Below, one piece after another: positions 1 to 13,009 of a stretch of 64,000 bases of DNA. Below the pieces are notes generated by a model that did no database searches, was not told the DNA's origin, and worked only from the letters and a program-made list of their open reading frames with translations. The position numbers and the translations under genes were made by a program. The first letter of the stretch is position 1. The number at the start of each line of letters is the position of its first letter. Source of the stretch: Cephalotus follicularis (Eukaryota > Streptophyta > Magnoliopsida > Oxalidales > Cephalotaceae); assembly GCA_001972305.1 (NCBI GenBank), contig BDDD01000897.1:4499-68498 (forward strand). Direction: 5' to 3'.

Positions 1-3000
1 TTTTAGGGTTTATTTTTGCAGACAATATAGAAACATCATTGTAAGTTGTTTGAGATAGTTTTTTCGTCGGTGTCAAAAAGAAACGAAACTCGTTCGTCTG
101 ATTATAAACGAGCCGCTGATCGATACTCATCGCTACGCTGTGATTTCGGGGTCAAATTCGAGTTCCGAGATCGTTTAGTGGGTTAATTTATCCAATTTAT
201 ATTTTAGGGGTGAATTGAAAATTTTGAAAAGTTATGATTTAAGCCGTTTTAGGGTTTATTTTTGTAGACAACATAAAAACATCATTGTAAGTTGTTTGAG
301 ATAGTTTTTTCGTCGGTGTCAGAAAGAAACGAAACTCGGCCCTTTGATTAGAAACGAGTCGCTGATCGATTCTCATCGCTACGCCGTGATTTCGGTGTCA
401 AATTCGAGTTCCGAGATCGTTTAGTGGGTCAATTTATCCAATTTATATTTTAGGGGTGAATTGTAAATTTTTAAAAGTTATGATTTAAGTCGTTTTAGGG
501 TTTATTTTTGCAGACAACATAGAAACATCATTGTAAGTTGTTTGAGATAGTGTTTTTGTCGGTGTCAGAACGAAACGAAACTCGGCCGTTTGATTAGAAA
601 CGAGCCGTTGATTGATACTCACCGCTACGCCGTGATTTCGGGGTCAAATTCGAGTTCGGAGATCGTTTAGCGGGTCAATTTATCCAATTTATATTTTAGG
701 GGTGTAATTGTAAATTTTGAAAAGTTATGATACAAGTCGTTTTAGGGTTTATTGTTGCAGACAATATAGAAACATCATTGTAAGTTGTTTGAGATAGTTT
801 TGTCGTCGGTGTCAGAAAGAAACGAAACTCGGCCGTTTGATTATAATCGAACCACTGATCGATACTCACAACTACGCCGTGATTTCGGGGTCAAATTCGA
901 GTTTCGAGATCGTTTAGTGGGTCAACTTATCCTATTTATATTTTCGAGTTGTAGTTGTAAATTTTTAAAAGTTAGGATTTAAGTCATTTTAGGGTTTCTT
1001 TTACCAGACAATATAGAAATATCATCGCAAGTTTTTTGAGACAGTTTTTTCGTCGGTGTCAGAAGGAAACGAAACTCGGTCGTTTAATTAAATACGAGCC
1101 GTTGATCGATACTCACAGCTACGCCGTGATTTCAGGGGCAAATTCGTATTCCGATATCGTTTAGTGGGTCAATTTATCCTATTTATATTTTAGGGGTGTA
1201 ATTATAAATTTTTAAAAGTTATGATTTAAGTCGTTTTAGGGTTTCTTTTTGCAGACATTATAGAAACATCATCGTAAGTTGTTTGAGACAATTTTTTCGT
1301 CGGTGTCAGAACGAAACGAAACTCGGCCGTTTGATTAGAAACGAGCCGTTGATCCATACTCACAGCTACGCCGTGATTTCGGGGTCAAATTCTAGTTCGG
1401 AGATCGTTTAGTGGATCAATTTATCCAATTTATATTTTAGGGGTGTAATTATAAATTTTGTAAAGTTATGATTTAAGTCATTTTAGGGTATATGGTTGCA
1501 GACAATATAGAAACATCATTGTAAGTTGTTTGAGATAGTTTTGTCGTCGGTGTCAGAACGAAACGAAACTCGGCCGTTTGATTAGAAACGAGCCATTGAT
1601 CGATACTCACCGCTACGCCGTGATTTCGGGGTCAAATTCGAGTTCTGAGATCGTTTATTGGGTCAATTTATCCTACTTATATTTTAGGGGTGTAATTGTA
1701 AATTTTTAAAAATTATGATTTAAATCTTTTTAGGGTTTATTTTTGCAGACAATATAGAAACATCATTGTAAGTTGTTTGAGACAGTTTGTCGTCGGTGTC
1801 AGAACAAAACGAAACTCGGCCGTTTGATTAGAAACGAGCCGTTGATCGATATTGACAGCTACGTAGTGATCTCAGGGGCAAATTCGTATTCTGATATCGT
1901 TTAGTAGGTCAATTTATCCTATTTATATTTTAGGGGTGTAATTATAAATTTTTAAAAGTTATGATTTAAGTCGTTTTAGGGTTTCTTTTTGCAGATATTA
2001 TAGAAACATCATCGTAAGTTGTTTGAGACAGTTTTTTCGTCGGTGTCAGAACGAAATGAAACTCGGCCGTTTGATTAGAAATGAGCCGTTGATCGATACT
2101 CATCGCTACGTCGTGATTTCGGGGTCAAATTCGAGTTCCGAGATCGTTTAGAGGATCAATTTATCCAATTTATATTATAGGAGTGTAATTGTAAATTTTG
2201 AAAAGTTATGATTTAAGTCATTTTAGGGTTTATTTTTGCAGACAATATAGAAACATCATTGTAAGTTGTTTGAGACAGTTTGTCGTCGGTGTCAGAACCA
2301 AACGAAACTCGGCCGTTTGATTAGAAACGAGCCGCTGATCGATACTCACCGCTACGCCGTGATATCGGGGTGAAATTCGAGTTCAAATATCGTTTAGTGG
2401 GTCAATTTATCCAATTTATATTTTAGGGGTGTAATTGTAAATTTTGAAAAGTTATGATTTAAGTCGTTTGAGGGTTTATTTTTGCAGACAATATAGAAAC
2501 ATCGTTGTAAGTTGTTTGAGATAGTTTTTTCATCGGTGTCAGAAAGAAACGAAACTCGGCCGTTTGATTAGAAACGAGCCGCTGATCGATTCTCACCGCT
2601 ACGCCGTGATTTCGGGGTCAAATTCGAGTTCCGAGATCGTTTAGTGGGTCGATTTATCTAATTTATATTTTAGGGGTGTAATTGTAAATTCTGAAAAGTT
2701 ATGATTTCAGTCGTTTTAGGGTTTATTTTTGCAGAAAATATAGAAACATCACTGTAAGTTGTTTGAAACAGTTTGTCGTCGGTGTCAGAACGAAACGAAA
2801 CTCGGCCGTTTGATTAGAAACGAGACGTTGATCGATACACACCGCAACGCCGTGATTTCGGGGTCAAATTCGAGTTTCGAGATCGTTTAGTGGGTCAATC
2901 TATCCTATTTATATTTAAGGGGTGTAATTATAAATTTTGAAAAGTTATGATTTAAGTCGTTTGAGGGTTTATTTTTTCAGACAATATAGAAACATCATTG

Positions 3001-3849
3001 TAAGTTGTTTGAGATAGTTTTTTCGTCGGTGTCAGAAAGAAAAGAAACTCGACCGTTTGATTAGAAACGAGCCGTTGATCGATTCTCAACGCTATGCCGT
3101 GATTTCGGGGTCAAATTCGAGTTCCGAGATCGTTTAGTGGGTCAATTTATCCTATTTATATTTTAGGGGTGTAATTGTAAATTTTTAAAAGTTATGATTT
3201 AATTCTTTTTAGGTTTTATTTTTGCAGACAATATAGAAACATCATTGTAAGTTGTTTGAGATAGTTTTTTCGTCGGTGTCAGAAAGAAACGAAACTCGGC
3301 CGTTTGATTAGAAACGAGCCACTGATCGATACTCACCGTTACGCCGTGATTTCGGGGTCAAATTCGAGTTCCGAGATAGTTTATTGGGTCAACTTATCCC
3401 ATCTTTATTTTGGGGGCGTAGTTGTAAATTTTTAAAAGTTAGGATTTAAGTCGTTTTAGGGTTTCTTTTACCAGACAATATTAAAACATCATCGTAAGTT
3501 GTTTGAGACAGTTTGTTTGCCGGTGTCAGAACGAAACGAAGCACGGCCGTTTTATTAGAGACGAGGCACTGATCTATACTCACCGCTACGCCGTGATTTC
3601 GGGGTCAAATTCGAGTTCCGAGATCATTTAGTGGGTCAGTTTATCCAATTTATATTTTAGGGGTGAATTGTAAATTTTGAAAATTTATGATTTAAGTCGT
3701 TTTAAGGTTTATTTTTGCAGACAACATAGAAACATCATTGTAAGTTGTTTGAGATAGTTTTTTCGTCGGTGTCAGAAAGAAATGAAACTCGGCCCTTTGA
3801 TTAGAAACGAGCTGCTGATCGATTCTCACCGCTACGCCGTGATTTCGGG

Positions 3850-3890
3850 GTCGAATTCGAGTTCCGAGANCAAATTCGAGTTCCGAGATC
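3850..3890. other. Assembly join (single N) inside the satellite
   Basis: One N sits at 3870. The roughly 18-20 bases on its left (ending GAATTCGAGTTCCGAGA) are repeated on its right (AAATTCGAGTTCCGAGA). This is what two overlapping contig ends look like when placed end to end. Array length and copy number across this point are therefore not reliable. Confidence 0.85.
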
Positions 3891-6379
3891 GTTTAGTGGG
3901 TCAATTTATCCTATTTATATTTTAGGGGTGTAATTGTAAATTTTTAAAAGTTACGATTTAAGTCTTTTTAGGGTTTATTTTTGCAGACAATATAGAAACA
4001 TCATTGTAAGTTGTTTGAGACAGTTTGTCGTCGGTGTCAGAACGAAACGAAACTCGGCCGTTTGATTAGAAACGAGCCACTGATCGATACTCACCGCTAC
4101 GCCGTGATTTGGGGGTCAAATTCGAGTTCCGTGATCGTTTAATGGGTCAACTTATCCTACTTATATTTTAGGGGTGTAATTGTAAATTTTGAAAAGTTAT
4201 GATTTATGTCGTTTGAGGGTTTATTTTTGCAGACAATATAGAAACATCGTTGTAAGTTGTTTGAGATAGTTTTTTCGTCGGTGTCAGGAAGAAACGAAAC
4301 TCGGCCGTTTGATTAGAAACGAGCCGCTGATCGATTCTCACCGCTACGCCGTGATTTCGGGATCAAATTCGAGTTCCAAGATCGTTTAGTGGGTCAATTT
4401 ATCCAATTTATAATTTAGGGGTGTAATTGTAAATTTTGAAAAGTTATGATTTCAGTCGTTTTAGGGTTTATTTTTGCAGAAAATATAGAAACATCAATGT
4501 AAGTTGTTTGAAACAGGTTGTCGTCGGTGTCAGAACGAAACGAAACTCGGCCGTTTGATTAGAAACGAGCCGTTGATCGATACTGACAGGTACGCCGTGA
4601 TTTCGTGGTCAAATTCGAGTTTCGAGATCGTTTACTGGGTCAATTTATCCAATTTATATTTTCGGGGTGTAATTGTAAATTTTAAAAAGTTATGATTTAA
4701 GTCATTTTAGGATTTCTTTTTGTAGACAATATAGAAACATCATTGTAAGTTGTTTGAGACAGTTTTTTGTCGGTGTCAGAACGAAACGAAACTCGGCCGT
4801 TTGATTAGAAATGAGCCACTGATCGATACTCACCGCTACGTCAGGATTTCGGGCTCAAATTAGAGTTCCGAGATCGTTTTGTGGGTCAATTTATCCTATT
4901 TATATTTTAGGGGTGTAATTTTAAATTTTTAAAAGTTATGATTTAAGACTTTTTAGGGTTTATTTTTGCAGACAGTATAGAAACATCATTGTAAGTTGTT
5001 TGAGACAGTTTGTCGTCGGTGTCAGAATGAAACGAAACTCGGCCGTTTGATTAGAAACGAGCCGTTGATTGATACTCACCGCTACGCCGTGATTTCGGGG
5101 TCAAATTCGAGTTCGGAGATCGTTTAGTGGGTCAATTTATCCAATTTATATTTTAGGGGTGTAATTGTAAATTTTTAAAAGTTATGATTTAAGTCGTTTT
5201 AGGGTTTATTGTTGCAGACAATATAGAAACATCATTGTAAGTTGTTTGAGATAGTTTTTTAGTCGGTGTCAGAAAGAAACGAAACTCGGCCGTTTGATTA
5301 TAAACGAGCCACTGATCGATACCCACCGCTACGCCGTGATTTCGGGGTCAAATTCGAGTTCCGAGATCGTTTAGTGGGTCAACTTATCCAATTTATATTT
5401 TCGAGGTGTAGTTGTAAATTTTTAAAAGTTAGGATTTAAGTCGTTTTAGGGTTTCTTTTACCAGACAATATAGAAACATCATCATAAGTTGTTTGAGACA
5501 ATTTTTTCGTCGGTGTCAGAACGAAACGAAACTCGGCTGTTTGATTAGAAACGAGCCGTTGATCGATACTCATTGCTACGCCGTGATTTCGGGGTCAAAT
5601 TCGAGTTTCGAGATCGTTTACAGGGTCAATTTATCCAATTTATATTTTCGGGGTGTAATTATAAATTTTAAAAAGTTATGATTTAAGTCGTTTTAGGGTT
5701 TGTTTTTACAGACAATATAGAAACATCATTGTAACTTGTTTGAGGCAGTTTTCTCGTCGGTGTGAGAACGAAACGAAACTCGGCCGTTTGATTAGAAACA
5801 AGCCGTTGATCGATACTGACCGTTACGCTATGATTTCGGGGTAAAATTAGAGTTTCGAGATCGTTTAGTGGGTCAATTTATCCTATTTATATTTAAGGGG
5901 TGTAATTATAAATTTTGAAAAGTTATGATTTAAGTCGTTTGAGGGGTTATTTTTGCAGACAATATAGAAAGATCATTGTAAGTTGTTTGAGATAGTTTTT
6001 TTGTCGGTGTCAGAAAGAAAAGAAACTCGACCGTTTGATTAGAAACGAGCCGTTGATCGATTCTCAACGCTACGCCGTGATTTCGGGGTCAAATTCGAGT
6101 TTCGAGATCGTTTAGTGGGTCAATTTATCCTATTTATATTTTAGGGGTGTAATTATAAATTTTTAAAAGTTATGATTTAAGTGTTTTTATGGTTTATTTT
6201 TACAGACAATATAGAAACATCATTGTAAGTTGTTTGAAGCAGTTTGTCGTCGGTGTCAGAACGAAACGAAACTCGGCCGTTTGATTTGAAACGAGCCGTT
6301 GATCGATGCTCACAGCTACGCCGTGATTTCGGGGTCAAATTCGAGTTTCGAGATCGTTTTGTGGGTCAATTTATCCAAT

Positions 6380-6412
6380 TTATATTTTAGGAATTTAAGT
6401 CGTTTTAAGTTT
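6380..6412. repeat. Satellite monomer with ~33-bp internal deletion
   Basis: After TATATTTTAGG the copy goes straight to AATTTAAGTCG, so it lacks the usual GTGTAATTGTAAATTTTGAAAAG stretch. It is the only clearly shortened monomer that I saw. It also accounts for the slightly short spacing of the marked monomers on either side (5461 to 8390). Confidence 0.8.
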
Positions 6413-9400
6413 ATTTTTGCAGACAATATAGAAACATCATTGTAAGTTGTTTGAGACAGTGTGTCGTCGGTGTCAGAACGAAACGAAACTAGGTCGTTTG
6501 ATTAGAAACGAGCCGTTGATCGATACTCACATCTATGCCGTGATTTTGGGGTCAAATTCAAGTTCCGAGATCGTTTAGTGGATCAATTTATCCTATTTAT
6601 ATTTTAGGTGTGTAATTATAAATTTTTAAAAGTTATGATTTAAGTCGTTTTAGGGTTTATATTTGTAGACATTATAGAAACATCATCGTATGTTGTTTGA
6701 GACAGTTTGTCGTCGGTGTCAGAACAAAACGAAACTCGACCGTTTGATTAGAAACGAGCCGTTGATCGATACTCACCTCTACATCGTGATTTCGGAGTGA
6801 AATTCGAGTTCCGAGATCGTTTAGTGGATCAATTTATCCTATTTATATTTTAGGTGTGTAATTATAAATTTTTAAAAGTTATAATTTAAGTCGTTTTAGG
6901 GTTTATTTTTGCAGACATTATGGAAACATCATCGTATGTTGTTTGAGACAGTTTTTTCGTCAGTGTCAGAACGAAACGAAACTCGGTTGTTTGATTAGAA
7001 ACGAGCCGTTGATCGATACTCACAGTTACGTTGTGATTTCGGGGTCAAATTCGAGTTCCGAGATCGTTTAGTGGGTCAATTTATCCAATTTATATTTTAG
7101 TGGTGTAATTGTAAATTTTGAAAAGTTATGATTTAAGTCGTTTTAGGGTTTATTTTTGCAGACAATATAGAAACATCATTGTAAGTTGTTTGAGATAGTT
7201 TTTTCGTCGGTGTCAGAAAGAAACGAAACTCGGCCGTTTGATTAAAAACGAGCCGCTGATCAATTCTCACCGCTACGCCGTGATTTTGGTGTCAAATTCG
7301 AGTTCCAAGATCGTTTAGTGGGTCAATTTATCCAATTTATATTTTAGGGATGTAATTGTAAAATTTTAAAAGTTATGATTTAAGTCGTTTTAAGTTTATT
7401 TTTGCAGACAATATAGAAACATCATTGTAAGTTGTTTGAGATAGTTTTTTCGTCGGTGTCAGAAAGAAACGAAACTCGGCCGTTTCATTATAAATGAGCC
7501 GTTGACCGATACTCACCGCTACGCCGTGATTTCGGGGTCAAATTCGAGTTCCGAGATCGTTTAGTGGGTCAATTTATCCAATTTATATTTTAGGGATGTA
7601 ATTATAAATTTTGAAAAGTTATGATTTAAACCGTTTTAGGGTTTATTTTTGCAGACAACATAGAAATATCATTGTATGTTGTTTGAGATAGTTTTTTCGT
7701 CGGTGTCAGAAAGAAACGAAACTCGGCCCTTTGATTAGAAACGAGCCGCTGATCGATTCTTACCGCTACGCCGTGATTTCGGCGTCAAATTCGAGTTCCG
7801 AGATCGTTTAGTAGGTCAATTTATCCTATTTATATTTTAGGGGTGTAATTGTAAATTTTTAAAAGTTATGATTTAAGTGTTTTTATGGTTTATTTTTGCA
7901 GACAATATAAAAACATCATTGTAAGTTGTTTGAAGCAGTTTGTCGTCGGTGTCAGAACGAAACGAAACTCGGCCGTTTGATTAGAAACAAGCCGTTGATC
8001 GATACTCACCGCTACGCTATGATTTCGGGGTCAAATTCGAGTTCCGAGATCGTTTAGTGGGTCAATTTATCCAATCTATATTTTAGAACTGTAATTGTAA
8101 ATTTTGAAAAGTTATGATTCAAGTCATTTTAGGGTTTATTTTTGCAGACAATATAGAAACATCATTGTAAGTTGTTTGAGACAGTTTGTCGTCGGTGTCA
8201 GAACGAAACGAAACTCGGCCGTTTGATAAGAAACGAGCCGCTGATCAATACCCACCGCTACGTCGTGATATCAGGGTGAAATTTGAGTTCAGAGATCGTT
8301 TAGTGGGTCAATTTATCAAATTTATATTTTAGGGGTGTAGTTGTAAATTTTTAAAAGTTAGGATTTAAGTCATTTTAGGATTTTTTTTACCAGACAATAT
8401 AGAAACATCATCGTAACTTGTTTGAGACAGTTTTTTCGCCGGTGTCAGAAGGAAACGAAGCCCGGTCGTTTGATTAGAAACGAGCCATTGATCGATACTC
8501 GCCGCTACATCGTGATTTCGGGGTCAAATTCGAGCTCCGAGATCGTTTAGTGGGTCAATTTCTCCAATTTATATTTTAGGGGTGTAATTGTAAATTTTTA
8601 AAAGTTATGATTTAAGTCGTTTTAAGTTTATTTTTGCAGACAATATAGAAACATCATTGTAAGTTGTTTGAGACAGTTTGTCATCGGTGTCAGAACGAAA
8701 CGAAACTAGGCCGTTTGATTAGAAACGAGCCGTTGATCGATACTCACCTCTACGCCGTGAATTCGGGGTCAAATTCGAGTTCCGAGATCGTTTAGTGGAT
8801 CAATTTATCCCATTTATATTTTAGGTGTGTAATTATAAATTTTTAAAAGTTATGATTTAAGTCGTTTTAGGGTTTATATTTGTAGACATTATAGAAACAT
8901 CATCGTATGTTGTTTGAGACAATTTGTCGTCGGTGTCAGAACGAAACGAAACTCGATCGTTTGATTAGAAACGAGCAGCTGATCGATACTCACCTCTACG
9001 CCGTGATTTCGGGGTCAAATTCGAGTTTCGAGATCGTTTAGTGGATCAATTTATCCTATTTATATTTTAGGTGTGTAATTATAAATTTTTAAAAGTTATG
9101 ATTTAAGTCGTTTTAGGGTTTATTTTTGCAGATATTAGAGAAACATCATCGTATGTTGTTTGAGACGGTTTTTTCGTCGGTGTCAGAACGATACGAAACT
9201 CGGTCGTTTGATTAGAAACGAGCCGCTGATCGATACTCACCACTACGCCATGATTTCGGGGTGAAATTCGAGTTCCGAGATTGTTTAGTGGATCAATTTA
9301 TCCTATTTATATTTTAGGTGTGTAATGATAAATTTTTAAAAGTTATGATTTAAGTCGTTTTAGGGTTTATTTTTGCAGACATTATAGAAACATCATCGTA

Positions 9401-11340
9401 TGTTGTTTGAGACAGTTTTTTCGTCAGTGTCAGAACGAAACGAAACTCGGTTGTTTGATTAGAAATGAGCCGCTGATCGATACTCATAGTTACGCCATGA
9501 TTCCGGGGTCAAATTCGAGTTCCGAGATCGTTTAGTAGGTCGATTTATCTAATTTATATTTTAGGGGTGTAATTGTAAATTTTGAAAAGTTATGATTTAA
9601 GTCGTTTTAGGGTTTATTTTTATAGACAATATAGAAACATCATTGTAAGTTGTTTGAGATAGTTTTTTCGTCGGTGTCAGAAAGAAACGAAACTCGACCG
9701 TTTGATTAAAAACGAACCGCTGTTCAATTCTCACCGTTACGCCGTGATTTCGGGGTCAAATTCGAGTTCCGAGATCGTTTAGTGGCTCAATTTATCTTAT
9801 TTATATTTTAGGGGTCTAATTATAAATTTTAAAAAGTTATGATTTATGTCGTTTTAGGGTTTATTTTTGCAAACAACATAGAAACATCATTGTAAGTTGT
9901 TTGAGATAGTTTTTTCGTCGGTGTCAGAAAGAAACGAAACTCGGCCGACTGATTAGAAACGAGCCGCTGTTCGATTCTCACCGCTACGCCGTGATTTCGG
10001 GGTCAAATTCGAGATCCGAGATCGTTTAGTGGGTCAATTTATCCTATTTATATTTTAGGGGTGTAATTGTAAATTTTTAAAAGTTATGATTTAAGTATTT
10101 TTAGGGTTTATTTTTGCAGACAATATAGAAACATCGTTGTAAGTTGTTTGAGACAGTTTGTCGTCGGTGTTAGAAGGAACCGAAACTCGGCCGTTTCATT
10201 AGAAACGCGCCGTTGATCGATACTTACCGCTACGCTGTGATTTAGGGGTCAAATTCGAGTTCCGAGATCGTTTAGTGGGTCAATTTATCCAATTTATATT
10301 TTTGGGGTGTAATTATAAATTTTTAAAAGTTATGATTTAAGTCGTTTTAAGTTTATATTTGCAGACAATATAGAAACATCATTGTAAGTTGTTTGAGATA
10401 GTTTTTTCGTCGGTGTCCGAAACAAACGAAACTCGGCCGTTTGATTAGAAACGAGCCGCTGATCGATTCTCACCGCTACGCCGTGATTTCGGGGTCAAAT
10501 TCGAGTTCCGAGATCGTTTAGTGGGTCAATTTATCCTATTTATATTTTAGGGGTATAATTATAAATTTTTAAAAGTTATGATTTAAGTCTTTTTTGGGTT
10601 TATTTTTGCAGACAATATAGAAACATCATGGTAAGTTGTTTGAGACAGTTTGTCGTCGGTGTCAGAACGAAACGAAACTCGGCCGTTTGATTAGAAACGA
10701 GACCACTTGATCGATACGCACATCTACGCCGTGACAAGGAGCAGGAAGACGATCTCCGTTTCCAACCATCTCCAGGTAGGTTACTCTATACCTGGGTGCC
10801 TACCAGCATATGTGTGTGTTTGTTTATATGCTTGCCTTGTGTGTTTGTGTATTTCTTCTCGGCTGATGGAATTGTATGTAGTTTGCTAGTGTGATGTGCT
10901 AATGGCCTTTGTTTACTGTAGGCCTAATTGAATACGTTAATTTATATACAAATATATATAGATATATATTGCCTGTACACTGTGGCGTGCCTTAGCAAAT
11001 TCCTCTCTATTCTCGGCATTGTGATACATAAGTATAGTTTCCTAGAAATGTCGTGCCACTGCCCTTGTGCAATGAACCATGGGCAATCATCCGAGGAACC
11101 AATAACGTGCGTCCGAGGTGCCATCCCTATGCACCCGAGATGCCACGGTGTTGGGCACCCTGAACGTACCAACATGATGGCCCGAGAAGGCATGCAGTGT
11201 TGTGCGTCTGCTCCATGACTAAGGATAGAGCAGTGGACGCATCAACCGTGTGCAGAGGACACCACTCCTGTCCATGCGTTCCATCCCCTGCAAAGTTTGG
11301 GGATCAATGCTTGTAGAGCTAAGACGCTGAGGCGCCAAGT

Positions 11341-11568
11341 GCAGAGGATACCTTACTCCTCTGCATACGTTTCATCCTATGAATGCCGAGGACGCAAATG
11401 CAGAGGACGCCATTGTCCTCTGCAGGCGTCCCATCCTCTGCAAGCCATGGGTTATGCCGAGGAGTCATCGAGCCGAGATGACCTGCCGAGGTGTCATCGG
11501 CTGAGCATAGGAGCAGGGGACCGGTGATGCTGAGAACACCATACGCAGAGGACGTCCTTGTCCTCTGC
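11341..11568. repeat. Recurrent hairpin units GCAGAGGAC...GTCCTCTGC
   Basis: Three inverted repeats of the same word: arms 11341-11348 and 11357-11364 (8 bp), 11400-11408 and 11415-11423 (9 bp, 6-base loop), 11545-11553 and 11560-11568 (9 bp, 6-base loop). Further single arms lie at about 11251, 11572 and 11845. The units sit in the GC-rich middle of the LTR. Confidence 0.85.
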
Positions 11569-12233
11569 CATGTGAAGCGCCCTCTGCCATGACGCCAGAG
11601 ACGAGCTAGCACGTTTCTGAAGAAGCTGCCCGAGGACGCGTTAGTCCCAGGCGTCCGAGGAAGCCAATCCATGCGTCCCACGCATGGAACAGCGTCCGAG
11701 CTCCCCACGATGGCGCCTTGTACTCTCCTCTGCTTTGCCCGAGGTTGCGCCATAACAGGGCGCCATGGTTGGCCTGAACCTATGAAGCTGGTCCACTGTA
11801 ACAACGCCAAACTTCCGAGGACAAAGTGCCATGGTCATCCCTGTCCTCTGCCACCCGTCTCGGATGAGTTGCATCAAGCGCCATGGCCTGGGATGGAGGA
11901 TGACGAAGATGCATTTGGCGCCAAGGTTTAAAGGCTACAGTCTGCATGCAACCAAAGAGAAGAAGGGATTTAAGATAGAAGGCCCGAACGGTGCGTTTAG
12001 CGCCTTCCTCATGCAGTGCGTTTTACTAGGCTTTAAGGAATGATATGTATGCATGCAACTAAAGAATGGGAAGAGCGCTGTACGGTGCGTTTAGAAGCAA
12101 AGGCCAATGCATGCGTTTTATGTGCATTCCAATTGTGTTTTACTATGCTCATAAGGGATGGAAATTAAAGAATGATTTTTAAATGTTAAAGAAATGAATG
12201 AAATTAGCAAATGAAATCCAAGGATAATACCAG

Positions 12234-12460
12234 GCTGGTGAGCCCAACAGGGGAGAATTCCGCCGAGCAGGTGAACCTACGGGGTGAACTCCGCGAGGCA
12301 GGTGATCCTCGGGCGAACCGCCAATGGTGAACCTAAGGGTGAATTCCGCCTAGGCTGGTGATCTGAGGGGTGAACCGCGAGCAGGTGAGCGAAGGGCGAA
12401 CCGCTCAGCAGGCGAACCGGAGGAGAATTCCACGGGCTGGTGATCCCAAAGGTGAACCAT
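12234..12460 (+). repeat. LTR-internal minisatellite, ~25-30-bp units
   Basis: About eight degenerate units built on GCAGGTGAACC + AGGGGTGAATTCCGC. The same array lies at 49655-49880 and 57137-57365 in the Tekay LTRs, so it is an ancestral part of LTR family 1. Confidence 0.85.
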
Positions 12461-13009
12461 GTATATTGACCATTACCATAGGATGACCGGACTAGACTCC
12501 TCTGCGATATAATTTTTACGTATGATTCGAGTAGAGCAGTCCGAGGATAAATGATGACGATGACTATGATTTATATGCATGCACTTTTATATTATTTTTC
12601 TTCTCTGCTAGTGTTTGCTTGTTCCTCTGGTATGTGCCCGTGTATGGGGTGACCTACACAACCCTCAGGGTTGCTGACCCATTCTTTTGAATGGGCCAGG
12701 TACAGGTACAGGTAGCGGAGGCACATCGCAGCAGCGGCAAGGATAAGAAGGTACAGTAAGTTCTCCTCCTCGATCGAACGCTTCCATGGACGCAATTGCT
12801 GAAATAAATTATGTATTTATTTTATTTATTCTGGTTCATGATGATGTAATTTTTATGATTTGAACTGGGTCTGTAATCCACACAATAAATGAAGGATATT
12901 GAATTACTTATTTTATTAAGTTTTAAATTTTATGCTAATTTTTATGATGATTGTACGGATTGCCACGTGTCGAATCGTGGGCCCATCCCCACGATTCGGG
13001 GCGTGACCA

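Larger units (their letters stand above)
1..10734. repeat. Tandem satellite array, ~246-bp monomer, ~43 copies
   Basis: Head-to-tail copies of one AT-rich monomer fill the first sixth of the window. Starts of the landmark TTTTAGGGTTTA fall at 1-2, 247, 493 and 740, giving a period of 246-247 bp. Each monomer carries in order: TTTTAGGGTTTA, a CAGACAATATAGAAACATCA block, a GTCGGTGTCAGAACGAAACG block, a CGAGCCGTTGATCGATACTC block, a GATTTCGGGGTCAAATTCGA block, and TATATTTTAGGGGTGTAA. Copies differ by scattered substitutions and a few 1-3 bp indels (for example GTTTGTCGTCGG versus GTTTTTTCGTCGG). Short open frames of 60-65 codons recur only because the monomer recurs; they are not genes. The array runs in from the left edge and stops mid-monomer at about 10734. 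It could be centromeric, pericentromeric or subtelomeric; the sequence alone does not say. Confidence 0.97.
10735..13008 (+). mobile_element. Gypsy LTR family 1, 5'-truncated copy
   Basis: Starts abruptly at the satellite edge with a segment (GATCTCCGTTTCCAACC) that matches positions near 48452 and 55935 in the two LTRs of the intact Tekay-like element. It also shares the GTGAACC/GAATTCCGC minisatellite (12234-12460), the GGATGACCGGAC block and the end CACGTGTCG...GGGCCCATCCC...GGGGCGTGAC. It lacks the first ~590 bp of the LTR, including the TATA box. The middle (10930-12000) is much diverged and GC-rich compared with the 48-50 kb copy, so this is a related subfamily, not a recent duplicate. 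It ends next to an LTR family 2 fragment with no primer-binding site. Several ORFs of 70-163 codons occur on both strands but look like chance frames in GC-rich sequence. Confidence 0.8.

Noticed and set aside
785..5681. Short ORFs (62-65 codons) inside the satellite
   Set aside because: They recur because the monomer recurs, differ in length with each point change, and have no domain.
1..10734. Satellite as a true telomere or interstitial telomere tract
   Set aside because: Only about 1.5 telomere units per 246 bp are present, embedded in unrelated sequence; there is no tandem TTTAGGG run.
11319..11810. 163-codon minus-strand ORF and several overlapping frames at 11.2-12.0 kb
   Set aside because: They lie in a GC-rich LTR middle with open frames on both strands; no motif, and the frames are not kept in the other LTR copies.
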